A stretch of 32,371 nt of DNA from Euryarchaeota archaeon UBA443 (lineage in GTDB: Archaea > Thermoplasmatota > Poseidoniia > Poseidoniales > Poseidoniaceae). Below, in pieces: positions 1-8,096 of this stretch. Numbering within the stretch: the stretch's first letter is position 1; every line of letters starts with the position of its first letter. The position numbers and the translations under genes were made by a program. A model generated the notes under the pieces. That model was not told where the DNA came from. It made no database searches and saw only the letters and a list, made by a program, of their open reading frames with translations. Location: the NCBI GenBank assembly GCA_002499195.1, contig DAKS01000048.1:1-32371 (forward strand), written 5' to 3'.

Positions 1-58
1 ACTCGCATGGCTTAATCGAACTCCAAAAGCGGTCGCCTCTGGCAGGATCAACCAGATT
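1..58 (-). rRNA. rrs: 16S rRNA, 5' end only (partial)
   Basis: Read on the minus strand, the first 58 bases give the conserved archaeal 16S start: TCTGGTTGATCCTGCCAGAG, then the universal segment ending TTAAGCCATGCGAGT. The mature 5' end should lie near position 58, five to six bases before GGTTGATCC. The gene runs off the left edge of the window, so the anti-Shine-Dalgarno end, the 23S gene and any spacer tRNA cannot be seen. It lies downstream of secY in the same orientation. Confidence 0.96.
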
Positions 59-308
59 TCTCGTGTTTTGATCCCTAGAGTTTTAATCGCAATTTATTCG
101 CTGTCCTAAATTTCTTGGCGAGGTTATGAGCACTATCTCTTGCACAACAAAAAATACGTCATAATCTCAAATCACCTACCTGACCCTGAGCGAGCTCCAT
201 CCCGGAGGTTTCTCAGAATCGCATGTGCTTCGGCTGTCGTCGTTGGGTGATGGAAACCTTCACCGTCCGAAGACTCGGGTCCCAACGCCGTTCCCAACGA
301 CGCAAGCA
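59..308 (-). other. putative 16S rRNA 5' leader (external transcribed spacer)
   Basis: This stretch lies between a TATA box and the 16S 5' end. On the minus strand it can fold strongly. Bases 293-302 pair perfectly with 238-247 (CGTCGTTGGG with CCCAACGACG, 10 bp). The loop between them contains a short CCGA/TCGG hairpin. A second hairpin lies at about 187-217 (CTGAG...CTCAG around CTCC/GGAG). Such folding fits an archaeal pre-16S leader, which normally carries half of the processing stem; the other half would lie 3' of 16S, outside the window. An independent small RNA is the alternative. No ORF here looks real. Confidence 0.5.
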
Positions 309-328
309 ACTCACCCACTCAACCCCCC

Positions 329-340
329 TATATCAATATA
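329..340 (-). promoter_or_regulatory. TATA box, putative 16S rRNA promoter
   Basis: The minus strand reads TATATTGATATA, an archaeal TATA-like element. Its centre is at about 334, which predicts transcription starting near 308, some 250 bases before the mature 16S end. It separates the rRNA gene from the secY operon, so 16S probably has its own promoter even if read-through also occurs. Inferred from spacing only. Confidence 0.5.
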
Positions 341-497
341 CCCGACTGTAATTGGTCAGAAAGCCGCCCACTGCGAGCCAATCGAACGGTTTAGTTATCC
401 TCAGAATCACCAGATGTTCAAAAGGTACCTGATTGTACAGATTTGTGGGTTCAACAAACCACATATCTTAGGCCTAGAGAGACTATTTCATGAAAGA
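341..497 (-). other. secY-16S intergenic segment, no gene seen
   Basis: This is the stretch between the secY stop codon and the 16S TATA box. A weak hairpin can form at about 445-463 (GGTT-TGTTG-AACC with flanking pairs) and a short T run on the minus strand follows near 420. It could be part of a secY terminator, but no strong T-rich archaeal terminator is visible. A plus-strand reading frame across the region has no recognisable features and overlaps secY. Confidence 0.35.
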
Positions 498-2438
498 CTA
501 CTCAGCACCGAAGAATTGTCGCAGCATTGGATGCATTTCCATAGCTTGTTCCTTCTGGATCTGCTCGTAAGTACGTAAGATAATACCGACAGCAAGCAAC
601 AGACCTGTACCCGTCGCATTACCTACAGTACCGAGCAGGTCTGCACCCGCGGCAAGTAATCCTACGAAAGCACCAGAGAAGTAGGTAACCGGTGGAATGT
701 AATTTTCGAGAATCTTTTCGAGAACCTTCGGATTCTTTCGGAAACCGGGAATCTGCATACCCGTTCTCTCGATCTGCTTAGCAACGTCCTTTGTACCCAT
801 GTTGGTGGTATCGATCCAGAACTTCGCGAAGACCATTGAACCAACGGTCATCAGAACCACATAGAAAACGACGTGAAGCATGATTTGACCTAAACTATGG
901 CCAAACATATCCGATTGCTGATTCAGTAACGGAATTAGCCAATCGTTAACACCTGCTGGCATGGAAGCATACCAGGCAAAACCACCCGATGCTGCCGTTT
1001 GTCCAGGTTCATACGTCCCGATATAATCCGACATTGAGAACCACCCCTGCCGACCTAATATCGGCGTCTGTGACATCGTGGGATGACTCCAGAACAAGAG
1101 AGAGAACATGTTGACGTTAGCAAGCAAAGCAGCCATCAAAATAACCGGAATGTTAGAGGCGTAAACCAATCGAATTGGATACTTACCTCTGTGACCGCGA
1201 ACCTTACCGTGGGTTAATGGCAATTCGAGTTTGCTCGATTCAGCATAAGCTACCACAAGGAACACGATGATACTGGATATGAGAGCAATCACAGCATTCG
1301 GATGCGTCGCGTCACCTAGCAGAATCATTTCGAATCCATTGAGTGAAATCATCTCACCATTCGTCGCCGTTCTGAACATATAGAATATCATCGGAAGTGT
1401 GCCCGCTGGTGGATTTTGTACGGAGTAAGCCATTCCTGCAGTAGTTGGCAGTGGTGATAGTGTACCGACGAAAGTCGATTGTGCAACACCAGCAGCAATG
1501 AAGAGCGACATACCGGAACCAATACCCCATTTGCTGACAAGTTCATCAAGCAAGAATACAAGATAAGATCCAGCGAATAGTTGAGCGACAATAACGAAGT
1601 TCGCCCAACCAATTCCATATTCATCGATCAAGAATTCAGCAGGATCGAGGAAACCGTAGGTTTGTGGAATCGATTCGATCGGAATCATGATGAGGACGAG
1701 AAGTTTCTGAACACCTTGGTACATTGCCTTGTCCTCGCTGTTGGTAAGGTCAAGACGAATGATCTTCGCACCAGCGAATAATTGCATGATAATGGAACCG
1801 GTAACGATTGGACCAATACCCAAGTGCATGATGGTACCCGATGCACCAGCCATGATTGATCGGAAACCGCTGAACAAGTCCATGGCTTGTCCGCTCAATC
1901 CGTATAGCATGACGTTGGTCATAGCGAAGTAGATGATGAGAACGAAGGTTGTTGTCCACATCTTTTCTCCGAATCGAACGTGACGGTCTGGTTTGGTGAT
2001 AGCAGGATAGACATCCACGAAGCGGCTGAGTGCGTACAAACGGCTGCTTTGGTCGCCACCCCACATGAAACATGTGAGAATCGCTGCTGCACCGAAACCG
2101 AGCAAGAGGACACCAACAAGAAGGAATCCAACGGCTTCATCGTACCCACCCCATTTCTCTGGGCGGCAATACCATACAGCAATGAAGACGAAAATCAACC
2201 AACCGTAGAGTTTCGCATAGCGGCCAATGATTGGTAGTTGCTTCATTGATTCGGGGAGATCTTTCTGGAAACAAGCCATAACATAGGCTACGTGTGCAAC
2301 TGCGAGAACGATACCGAAAATAGCTGCATCTCGTGCAGCACCTGTCCCAGATAGTTCATCCCATTGCCAGTAGAAGAGAAGACCGAAATATAGTACACCG
2401 GTGAGAACAACACCGATTGGTACTGGCTTGTGTTTCAT
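498..2438 (-). CDS. secY: SecY, protein translocase subunit, with N-terminal membrane extension
   Basis: This is the channel subunit of the Sec translocon, which moves proteins across or into the cell membrane. From about residue 135 it matches archaeal SecY: VDVYPAI and FGEKMW before TM1, LGIGPIVTGSIIMQL at 206-220, WGIGSGMSLFIAAGV, GFRKNPKVLEKIL and the C-terminal TYEQIQKE. It has 646 residues against about 430-490 for most archaeal SecY. The extra 130 or so N-terminal residues contain four hydrophobic stretches (about 8-25, 36-56, 78-91, 103-125). The start is supported by an AAGGAGGT site 7 bases upstream of the ATG and a 16-base gap after uL15. It is the last gene of the ribosomal superoperon. 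Confidence 0.97.
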   Translation of the reverse strand: MKHKPVPIGVVLTGVLYFGLLFYWQWDELSGTGAARDAAIFGIVLAVAHVAYVMACFQKDLPESMKQLPIIGRYAKLYGWLIFVFIAVWYCRPEKWGGYDEAVGFLLVGVLLLGFGAAAILTCFMWGGDQSSRLYALSRFVDVYPAITKPDRHVRFGEKMWTTTFVLIIYFAMTNVMLYGLSGQAMDLFSGFRSIMAGASGTIMHLGIGPIVTGSIIMQLFAGAKIIRLDLTNSEDKAMYQGVQKLLVLIMIPIESIPQTYGFLDPAEFLIDEYGIGWANFVIVAQLFAGSYLVFLLDELVSKWGIGSGMSLFIAAGVAQSTFVGTLSPLPTTAGMAYSVQNPPAGTLPMIFYMFRTATNGEMISLNGFEMILLGDATHPNAVIALISSIIVFLVVAYAESSKLELPLTHGKVRGHRGKYPIRLVYASNIPVILMAALLANVNMFSLLFWSHPTMSQTPILGRQGWFSMSDYIGTYEPGQTAASGGFAWYASMPAGVNDWLIPLLNQQSDMFGHSLGQIMLHVVFYVVLMTVGSMVFAKFWIDTTNMGTKDVAKQIERTGMQIPGFRKNPKVLEKILENYIPPVTYFSGAFVGLLAAGADLLGTVGNATGTGLLLAVGIILRTYEQIQKEQAMEMHPMLRQFFGAE

Positions 2439-2454
2439 TCAGAGACCTCCTTGT

Positions 2455-2880
2455 TCACTCTTCTTCCCATTCGTCCCAATCGTCACCATCTTCAAGATTG
2501 ACGGAACCGCCAGCGGCTTCGACCTTTTTGATAGCTGAAGCGCTTGCGTGAGCGACTGTTACTGTAATAGCGGCGTTGATTCGACCAGATCCAAGGAGCT
2601 TGTCAATTCCAAGTTCTCCAAGATTGATACTGTCCTTACCATCGACCATACCTTCCAGTTGGCAGACATTGCAGGTCACGTGTACGTTACGTAGGGTAGG
2701 ATGACGGTTGAAACCGTGCATACCCCAGTGACCTGGCATGTACTTGATTCGAGTCATGACACGATGCTTGTTCATACCTGCATTTCCACGGCCACCGCGC
2801 TTTCCAGCACCGCGACCAGCTTTCTTTCCACGACCATGGTATCGATTTCGTCCACGGTGCTTGTTTGCTTTTGTACCCAT
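2455..2880 (-). CDS. rpl15: ribosomal protein uL15
   Basis: Large-subunit protein that binds 23S rRNA. The basic, glycine-rich N terminus (HRGRNRYHGRGKKAGRGAGK) is the uL15 signature, followed by an MPGHWGMHGF segment typical of the archaeal form. It ends in an acidic tail (DGDDWDEWEEE). Two ATGs lie in tandem at 2883 and 2880. The second is seven bases from GAGG and is preferred; the first is only four away. It sits 7 bases after uL30 and just before secY, the standard spc order. Confidence 0.97.
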   Translation of the reverse strand: MGTKANKHRGRNRYHGRGKKAGRGAGKRGGRGNAGMNKHRVMTRIKYMPGHWGMHGFNRHPTLRNVHVTCNVCQLEGMVDGKDSINLGELGIDKLLGSGRINAAITVTVAHASASAIKKVEAAGGSVNLEDGDDWDEWEEE

Positions 2881-2889
2881 CATATCACC

Positions 2890-3360
2890 TCAAATCATTC
2901 TCTCAACGAGTGCCTTGATGTCATCGCCTCGAGAGCCGAGTGCGCCACCAACGACATAGGATCGCTTGATACCGCCCCATCCCTTTGATCCTCGTGGAGG
3001 ATGCAAACGGAAGACACGCTTCAAACTTGGAACATCTTTGACGGTTGCTTCATCGTTAACGATGGCCTTTGCAAAGTCTGCAATGGTCTTGTAATCGGTT
3101 GCCTCAGCAACGATTGCATCGGTCAATGGTGTATCACCCATCATTCGTCCACGCTCGGAGAGCATGGATTCAACGGTAGCAAGGTCAGCCTTACCCCATG
3201 TGATGTAGTCCTTAGCCTTGCGCAGCATTCCAAGATACTGATCGTTCTCAGGAATGATGATCGCATGGTTTACCTTGGTCAGGTTGAGATGTAACATAGT
3301 CTCGCGAATGGATCGCTCAACACCGACGTTGCTTCGAGCTCGAACGACGATATAACTCAC
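2890..3360 (-). CDS. rpl30: ribosomal protein uL30
   Basis: Large-subunit protein. The 156-residue chain is the long archaeal/eukaryotic form: an N-terminal VVRARSNVGV strand, then NHAIIIPEND and the C-terminal FRLHPPRGSKGWGGIKRSY block typical of eL7/uL30. The start codon is GTG, not ATG. It overlaps the uS5 stop as GTGA and lies eight bases after GGAGG inside the uS5 gene, so translation is probably coupled to uS5. Confidence 0.96.
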   Translation of the reverse strand: MSYIVVRARSNVGVERSIRETMLHLNLTKVNHAIIIPENDQYLGMLRKAKDYITWGKADLATVESMLSERGRMMGDTPLTDAIVAEATDYKTIADFAKAIVNDEATVKDVPSLKRVFRLHPPRGSKGWGGIKRSYVVGGALGSRGDDIKALVERMI

Positions 3361-4133
3361 TTCAAAGACCTCCCTGTATTGATGAACAAGCGTTCTCGCT
3401 GTTCGTTGCTAATGCGAGTTGAATTTAATGTTTTGAGAGCATTAAAGGTCGCAGCAGCGTAATTGATAGTAGTACGGGTCTGACCCTTAGTTCGAGAAAG
3501 AACGTCGGTTACACCAGCAAGCTCGAGAACCTTCTTACCGGTTTCACCGATAACTAGGCCCTTACCCTTTGCAGCAGGCATAAGCGTAACACGAGTTGAT
3601 GCGGAACGACCGTTGACCTTGATCGGAACTGAAGTTCCGGGACCAGCGGATGATTCCCAAGAACCGTTTCCACGCTGTACGTTGATCAAGTTTAGTTTCG
3701 CAGCGACAATGGCCTTCTGAATAGCATTGGAGACTTCCTTTGCTTTAGCCATTGCAAGTCCAACGTAGCCGTTTCGATTTCCAACACAAGCCATAACGTT
3801 GAAGCGGACACGTCGACCACTGTCGGTCATTCGCTGAACCATGTTGACGTTGATGACTTCATCTTCCAGTTCTGGTAGAAGAGCATCGACAATCTCGACT
3901 TCTCGGATTGGAAGTCCGGTTGCTAGTGCATCTTCGTATGTTGTGACCAAACCGGCATAGACCATGTTTCCAAGACGAGTACGTGGAGTCCATTTGCGGA
4001 GATTGTTGATCGCATCAGATTGAGCGCTACGTCGTCGACGACGACCACCTGTTTCTTCTTCCTCTTGTGGAGCATAAGCAAGAATCATACCTGGTGCTTG
4101 CTTGATTTCTTCTGTAGTTTCTTCTTCAGTCAT
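3357..4133 (-). CDS. rps5: ribosomal protein uS5
   Basis: Small-subunit protein at the mRNA entry channel, involved in decoding fidelity. Recognised by RVRFNVMACVGNRNGYVGLA (double-stranded RNA-binding-like domain) and by the C-terminal PAAKGKGLVIGETGKKVLEL region. At 258 residues it is slightly long for the family because of an N-terminal extension that begins TEEETTEEIKQ and contains GGRRRRR. The ATG overlaps the uL18 stop as TGATG, with a GAGGGGG site upstream. Confidence 0.97.
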   Translation of the reverse strand: MTEEETTEEIKQAPGMILAYAPQEEEETGGRRRRRSAQSDAINNLRKWTPRTRLGNMVYAGLVTTYEDALATGLPIREVEIVDALLPELEDEVINVNMVQRMTDSGRRVRFNVMACVGNRNGYVGLAMAKAKEVSNAIQKAIVAAKLNLINVQRGNGSWESSAGPGTSVPIKVNGRSASTRVTLMPAAKGKGLVIGETGKKVLELAGVTDVLSRTKGQTRTTINYAAATFNALKTLNSTRISNEQRERLFINTGRSLK

Positions 4134-4642
4134 CAGTAGGCCCCCTCGATGGATGTTTTCGTTGTTTCAATAGCGCTTGCAACATTTTCGTCGATGTGCG
4201 CTCCGTTGATTCGGTCGTCGTCAGGAAGAATTTCTTCACTGTGAGGAACGTTCAATCCAGCCTCAACCATTCCACGGAGTGCAGCGAAAACACGACCCCC
4301 TGGTGTGCTTGCAGCAAGTCCGATGTCGAGAACTGCATCTTCATGACCAGCAGCGAGTGCTGCCTTACCTAGTGCATATCCGACAAGATAGGATGCTGGA
4401 ACAGATTTCTTGGACATCTTATCTGGCCAAGAGAATTTCTTGACCAAATCGTTACCTGTAACATTGAGAGCAACCTTGTCACCCTCTACAGCATAAGTAA
4501 CCAATTGACAAGAAGTGCGTGTATTGGAAATACGTACTACTGCACGAGGCTGTTCGCTTCGTAGGAGCCTTAGACGTCGTCGATAATCGGTGAGTCCAGC
4601 TTTACGTCGTCGTAGAACAGATCGTCGTCGATTTCCTTGCAT
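4133..4642 (-). CDS. rpl18: ribosomal protein uL18
   Basis: Large-subunit protein that binds 5S rRNA. The N-terminal RRRKAGLTDYRRRLRLLRS and the RVVVRISN-like segment (RAVVRISNTRTSCQLV) followed by YLVGYALGKAAL identify the archaeal form. At 169 residues it is a little shorter than many archaeal uL18 proteins. Start and stop both overlap neighbours as TGATG (eL19 upstream, uS5 downstream), so it is translationally coupled. Confidence 0.96.
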   Translation of the reverse strand: MQGNRRRSVLRRRKAGLTDYRRRLRLLRSEQPRAVVRISNTRTSCQLVTYAVEGDKVALNVTGNDLVKKFSWPDKMSKKSVPASYLVGYALGKAALAAGHEDAVLDIGLAASTPGGRVFAALRGMVEAGLNVPHSEEILPDDDRINGAHIDENVASAIETTKTSIEGAY

Positions 4643-5103
4643 CAGTTGTCACCTTCCTTGAGTTGTACACCTTCAAGCGTCATCTGAGAACGCATGTGAG
4701 CAATAGAACGGTAGGAACCACCCTTTGCTTTGAGGTAGTATCGGCGGTATTGCGATGATGTGATTTCTTCAGCCTCTCGCAAGTCCTTGAGTACACGTCG
4801 TTGTGAACGAATGGTTCGCATCCAGCGATTCTTTCGAGGATTGCGAGCGTTTGCTGACCCCATTCTCTTACCTTGACCCTTTTGTCGTCCCTTTGCACGT
4901 TGTTCTTGTCGAACACGAGCACGAACACGAGAGGTTCCTTTGACAGCCTTTGCACGAATGAGTCCTTCTTCGATGAATTCACGGATATCATCCGCTTGAA
5001 CGGAGGATGCGACCTCATCGATGTAGTCAGGATTGATCCAAACACGGTTTTCACCGCACTTGAGAATTTTCGCAGCGAGACGCTTTTGATTGGTTAGTTG
5101 CAT
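4642..5103 (-). CDS. rpl19e: ribosomal protein eL19
   Basis: Archaeal/eukaryotic-specific large-subunit protein. The N terminus LTNQKRLAAKILKCGENRVW, then INPDYIDEVASSVQADDIRE and the basic helix around RKNRWMRTIRSQRRVLKDLR, are family signatures. The 153 residues fit the usual archaeal length. The ATG overlaps the eL32 stop as TGATG with a GGAGGAATG site upstream. Confidence 0.97.
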   Translation of the reverse strand: MQLTNQKRLAAKILKCGENRVWINPDYIDEVASSVQADDIREFIEEGLIRAKAVKGTSRVRARVRQEQRAKGRQKGQGKRMGSANARNPRKNRWMRTIRSQRRVLKDLREAEEITSSQYRRYYLKAKGGSYRSIAHMRSQMTLEGVQLKEGDN

Positions 5104-5750
5104 CAGACATTCCTCCTTCGATTCAAGATACGAATACCCAACTCATCAGCACGGGCGTGAATGTTCTCACGCTTGCGGCCACCAACGGTTTTTCCAACTC
5201 GAGCAGCTTGTGTCTCAGGATCGATGGTTTCCAAATCATTGAGATTGTGGACCATAACTTCCTGGAACCCACTTGGGTGGAGACCACGAGCGGCTGCGAC
5301 CTTTCCGTGTCCAACACGAACAAGAGAGCCTCGATACTTGTAGTTACGACGTTGCTTGTTGTCCATACCGTGAGGTGCACGCCATCCAGAGCGAGACAAT
5401 CGCTTGTAACGGAACCATTCGGTTCTTCGGAACGAAGGTGTTTTCTTCTTTTGTGCAGCACGAAGCGCAAGCGCTTCTTGAGTTGCTTCATCGAGAACTG
5501 GTTTTTGCTTAGCAACGTGTCCTTCGTCTTCTTCATCATCCCAGTCATCATCATCTTCAAAGAAGTCTTCTTCATCATCTTCAGCATCATCAGAGGATGC
5601 TTCCACTTCTTCAACAGGAGAATCTTCTTCTTCAACAGCACCAGCGAGGCGCTCGATGAGTTCAGCTTTCTTTCCAGAAACAGGGAGTCCTTGCTCTCTG
5701 AGCAATTCCTTAAGATCTGCTACAGTCATATTTTCATAATCTTCTGCCAT
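5103..5750 (-). CDS. rpl32e: ribosomal protein eL32 with N-terminal SAP-like domain
   Basis: Large-subunit protein of archaea and eukaryotes. Residues about 105-215 are the eL32 core (FRRTEWFRYKRLSRSGWRAP, then HPSGFQEVMVHN). The first 100 residues are extra. Residues 8-36 look like a SAP helix-turn-helix (VADLKELLREQGLPVSGKKA), a motif usually found in nucleic-acid-binding proteins. Residues 39-77 are almost all acidic. Haloarchaeal eL32 proteins also carry N-terminal extensions, but the SAP-plus-acidic arrangement should be compared. It lies six bases after uL6 with GGAG nine bases before the ATG. Confidence 0.95.
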   Translation of the reverse strand: MAEDYENMTVADLKELLREQGLPVSGKKAELIERLAGAVEEEDSPVEEVEASSDDAEDDEEDFFEDDDDWDDEEDEGHVAKQKPVLDEATQEALALRAAQKKKTPSFRRTEWFRYKRLSRSGWRAPHGMDNKQRRNYKYRGSLVRVGHGKVAAARGLHPSGFQEVMVHNLNDLETIDPETQAARVGKTVGGRKRENIHARADELGIRILNRRRNV

Positions 5751-5756
5751 CTTTCA

Positions 5757-6299
5757 TCACTCCTTACTGAGACGGTAAATTCCGTCTTGGAAGACACGTC
5801 GGTCTCGCTTCTTGACTGTCGTACAGCGTTCAATGTTAGCTGCAGTTTGGCCAACAAGTTCCTTATCGATTCCTGAAACAGTAATTTCGACCTTGTTGTT
5901 GACTTTAACATCAACACCAGGAAGGATGTTTGCAGATCGTGGAACTTTCTCACCAAAGTAATTGTTGACAACAAAGTTCTGTCCTTGGACGGCAAGTGTC
6001 ATTGGGAAGTGAGAGTAGAATGCCTTCAAGTGGTAAGTGAAACCATCCGTTACACCCTTGACCATGTTGTTCAAGTGAGCATTCCATGTTCCTGCCATAG
6101 CCTTGTCTTTACGACGAGGCAAGTCGGATCGTACGATGAGGCCGCCTCCATCTTGGAGGATATCAACACGAGATGATACAAATTCACGTGATAGTGAGCC
6201 GTTCGGTCCTGCAATGGTGACGACGCCATCTTCGCTGAGTGTGGCTGTAACGCCTTCAGGGATGGTTACGTTATGTTCGATTCTGTCGATTTTTACCAT
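5757..6299 (-). CDS. rpl6: ribosomal protein uL6
   Basis: Large-subunit protein near the GTPase centre. The start MVKIDRIEHNVTIPEGVTAT and the paired beta domains, with RDRRVFQDGIY at the C-terminal end, mark the archaeal uL6 form. An open frame extends upstream, but the ATG at 6299 is eight bases from GAGGTGAAAA and begins the conserved N terminus, giving 180 residues. It lies ten bases after uS8. Confidence 0.96.
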   Translation of the reverse strand: MVKIDRIEHNVTIPEGVTATLSEDGVVTIAGPNGSLSREFVSSRVDILQDGGGLIVRSDLPRRKDKAMAGTWNAHLNNMVKGVTDGFTYHLKAFYSHFPMTLAVQGQNFVVNNYFGEKVPRSANILPGVDVKVNNKVEITVSGIDKELVGQTAANIERCTTVKKRDRRVFQDGIYRLSKE

Positions 6300-6309
6300 G
6301 CTTTTCACC

Positions 6310-6699
6310 TCAATATACGTAAGCAAGCAACTTGCCACCGATGCGGGCGTCCTTCGCATCGTAATGGTTCATGACGCCGGAATTGGTCGTCAGAATGAGA
6401 AGACCAAAGTCCTGAGCAGGAAGATATCGAGTCTCCCACTTTTCGAATTCTTGTCGGCGAACGCTATGTCGTGGCTTGACGGTACCGCATCGGTTGATGG
6501 TTCCGCGAAGTTTGACGACAAATGCGTCACCTCGGCCGTTCTCAACACGTGAGTACTCTCCGATATAGCCGGAAGTCTGCATAATGCTGAGAACGTTTTC
6601 AAGTAACTTGGAGGCTGGAGCCAATTCGACATCGAATTTTCCAGCTTGTTCTGCGTTGTAAATCTTGACGAGTGCGTCGTTTAATGGATCAAATTGCAT
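6310..6699 (-). CDS. rps8: ribosomal protein uS8
   Basis: Small-subunit protein that binds the central domain of 16S rRNA. DPLNDALVKIYNAEQAGK at the N terminus and AQDFGLLILTTNSGVMNHYDA at the C-terminal end are the archaeal signatures. The 129 residues match the family length. The ATG lies nine bases after GAGG, which itself overlaps the uS14 stop region. Confidence 0.97.
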   Translation of the reverse strand: MQFDPLNDALVKIYNAEQAGKFDVELAPASKLLENVLSIMQTSGYIGEYSRVENGRGDAFVVKLRGTINRCGTVKPRHSVRRQEFEKWETRYLPAQDFGLLILTTNSGVMNHYDAKDARIGGKLLAYVY

Positions 6700-6710
6700 T
6701 CATAATCACC

Positions 6711-6863
6711 TCAGTTCATCTTCTTGAATCCAATCTCAGGTCCAACATCGCGGAAACACTGACGGCATAGGCGTAGCCCATGTCGTCGAATCATTCCTCG
6801 ACGTCGCCCGCATCGGCGGCATCCAATCGTTCGTCCCATGTATTCTCCATGATCTCGTGCCAT
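6711..6863 (-). CDS. rps14: ribosomal protein uS14, zinc-binding type
   Basis: Small-subunit protein of the 30S head. It is only 50 residues long. The sequence begins MARDHGEYMG and contains a zinc ribbon with cysteines at 15, 18, 33 and 36 (CRRC and CRQC), followed by FRDVGPEIGFKKMN. An in-frame ATG two codons earlier (6869) lies one base after GGAGG, too close to be used; the ATG at 6863 is seven bases away. It sits between uL5 and uS8, the standard spc position. Confidence 0.96.
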   Translation of the reverse strand: MARDHGEYMGRTIGCRRCGRRRGMIRRHGLRLCRQCFRDVGPEIGFKKMN

Positions 6864-6865
6864 TT

Positions 6866-7393
6866 TCATTCCTCCATGATTTTAATTTCAAAGTTCGATT
6901 TGAACCATTCCATCGACTCATCTCGAGAGACTCCGTGGCCCTTACCTACCTTACTCTTCGCCTTTCGGCGTCGGCTAATACGGTGACCTGGTCGTTCTAG
7001 AACGACGTTGATATCCATTCCGTAGATGCCGATGTCTGGATCGTACTTTTGCTCTGGGAAATCCGTATAGTCACGAATTCCAAAAGAGAGATTGCCTTGT
7101 GCATCAAAATTCCAACTTGGAATTGTGTTGTCACGTACCCAGAACGCATTGGTCAAGAATTCCTTGATTGCCGCTTGGTCCCGCATAGTTGAACGGCATC
7201 CGATTGGAGCACCTTCGCGGACCTTGAGGTCACGGTTTTGGATCTTACCAAGCGTACGCTGTGGACGAACACCTGTGACCATTTCGAGAACGTTCTCAGC
7301 GTTGACCAATCGGTCGCCGCCTTCGCCAACACCAATGTTAACGCAAACCTTTGTGATTCGAGGAACACTCATTGGATTGACTGTCTCACTCAA
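6866..7393 (-). CDS. rpl5: ribosomal protein uL5
   Basis: Large-subunit protein that binds 5S rRNA and touches P-site tRNA. VPRITKVCVNIGVGEGGDRL at the N terminus and PSWNFDAQGNLSFGIRDYTD are the archaeal signatures. The start is a TTG that overlaps the eS4 stop as TTGA and is seven bases from GGAGG. The first ATG (7372) has no ribosome site and would remove the usual MSE...NPM lead, so TTG is preferred, giving 175 residues. Confidence 0.95.
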   Translation of the reverse strand: MSETVNPMSVPRITKVCVNIGVGEGGDRLVNAENVLEMVTGVRPQRTLGKIQNRDLKVREGAPIGCRSTMRDQAAIKEFLTNAFWVRDNTIPSWNFDAQGNLSFGIRDYTDFPEQKYDPDIGIYGMDINVVLERPGHRISRRRKAKSKVGKGHGVSRDESMEWFKSNFEIKIMEE

Positions 7394-8091
7394 GCCTTCA
7401 CCTCCATAACTGGGATGCTTGCCTCACCGACTGCGAAGACATTGATTTCGGTTGTACCGAATTCATCGAATGCAACTTCATTTGGCATACTGGATCGCTT
7501 GACCACTCGTTCCTTCATCGAGGCCATCTCACCTACGTGAGTACCACCGACGAGATAGCATCGTACACCTTCGACGAAAGCGATGTGTTCGAGTACTTTT
7601 TGATCTGGCAAGGAAATCTTGACCGAATCACCAGTGTTGTACTGGGTTGCCTCATCGACAATCATATTTCGACCATCGTGGAGGTTGAGTTGTGTCTTAC
7701 CGCCCTTAATGGTGGTCTTACCTTCGATTCGTGCAATCTTCCATTGTGCTTCTTCAGCTGAAATCTTGACGTAGCGAAGACGACCGTTTGCATCGAGCAT
7801 GCAGCGGAAGTGCTCATCACCGAGTGAAAGAACATCCATGAGGCCAACGCCTCGACGGGTGTCTTTGCAGACGCGTCCATCGACCTTGACCAATTCATTA
7901 TGAACGATAAATCGAACTTCACGAGCGTTTTGAGCACGGCCGAGAACATCACGGACGATCAGGTTGACCGGCATACAACGCTCAAGGCTGTGTCCACCAG
8001 GACTTGGGCGTGTAACCCAAATGGTGGTCTTTCGTGGAAGAGGCCAGCTTCGAGGCATGGCCAATCGCTTCAAGTGACTGCTGCTACCCAT
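7390..8091 (-). CDS. rps4e: ribosomal protein eS4
   Basis: Archaeal/eukaryotic small-subunit protein. HLKRLAMPRSWPLPRK at the N terminus is diagnostic. An S4 RNA-binding region follows (about residues 37-90, RDVLGRAQNAREVRFIVHN), then a C-terminal KOW-like segment around FVEGVRCYLVGGTHVGE. A TTG three codons upstream extends the frame, but the ATG at 8091 is nine bases from AGGAG and starts the conserved MG...HLKRL, giving 233 residues. It overlaps uL5 downstream. Confidence 0.96.
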   Translation of the reverse strand: MGSSSHLKRLAMPRSWPLPRKTTIWVTRPSPGGHSLERCMPVNLIVRDVLGRAQNAREVRFIVHNELVKVDGRVCKDTRRGVGLMDVLSLGDEHFRCMLDANGRLRYVKISAEEAQWKIARIEGKTTIKGGKTQLNLHDGRNMIVDEATQYNTGDSVKISLPDQKVLEHIAFVEGVRCYLVGGTHVGEMASMKERVVKRSSMPNEVAFDEFGTTEINVFAVGEASIPVMEVKA

Positions 8092-8096
8092 ATCAT

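Noticed and set aside
225..578. Plus-strand reading frame overlapping the 16S leader and the secY end
   Set aside because: No ribosome site or recognisable domain, opposite to both neighbours, and it overlaps secY coding sequence.
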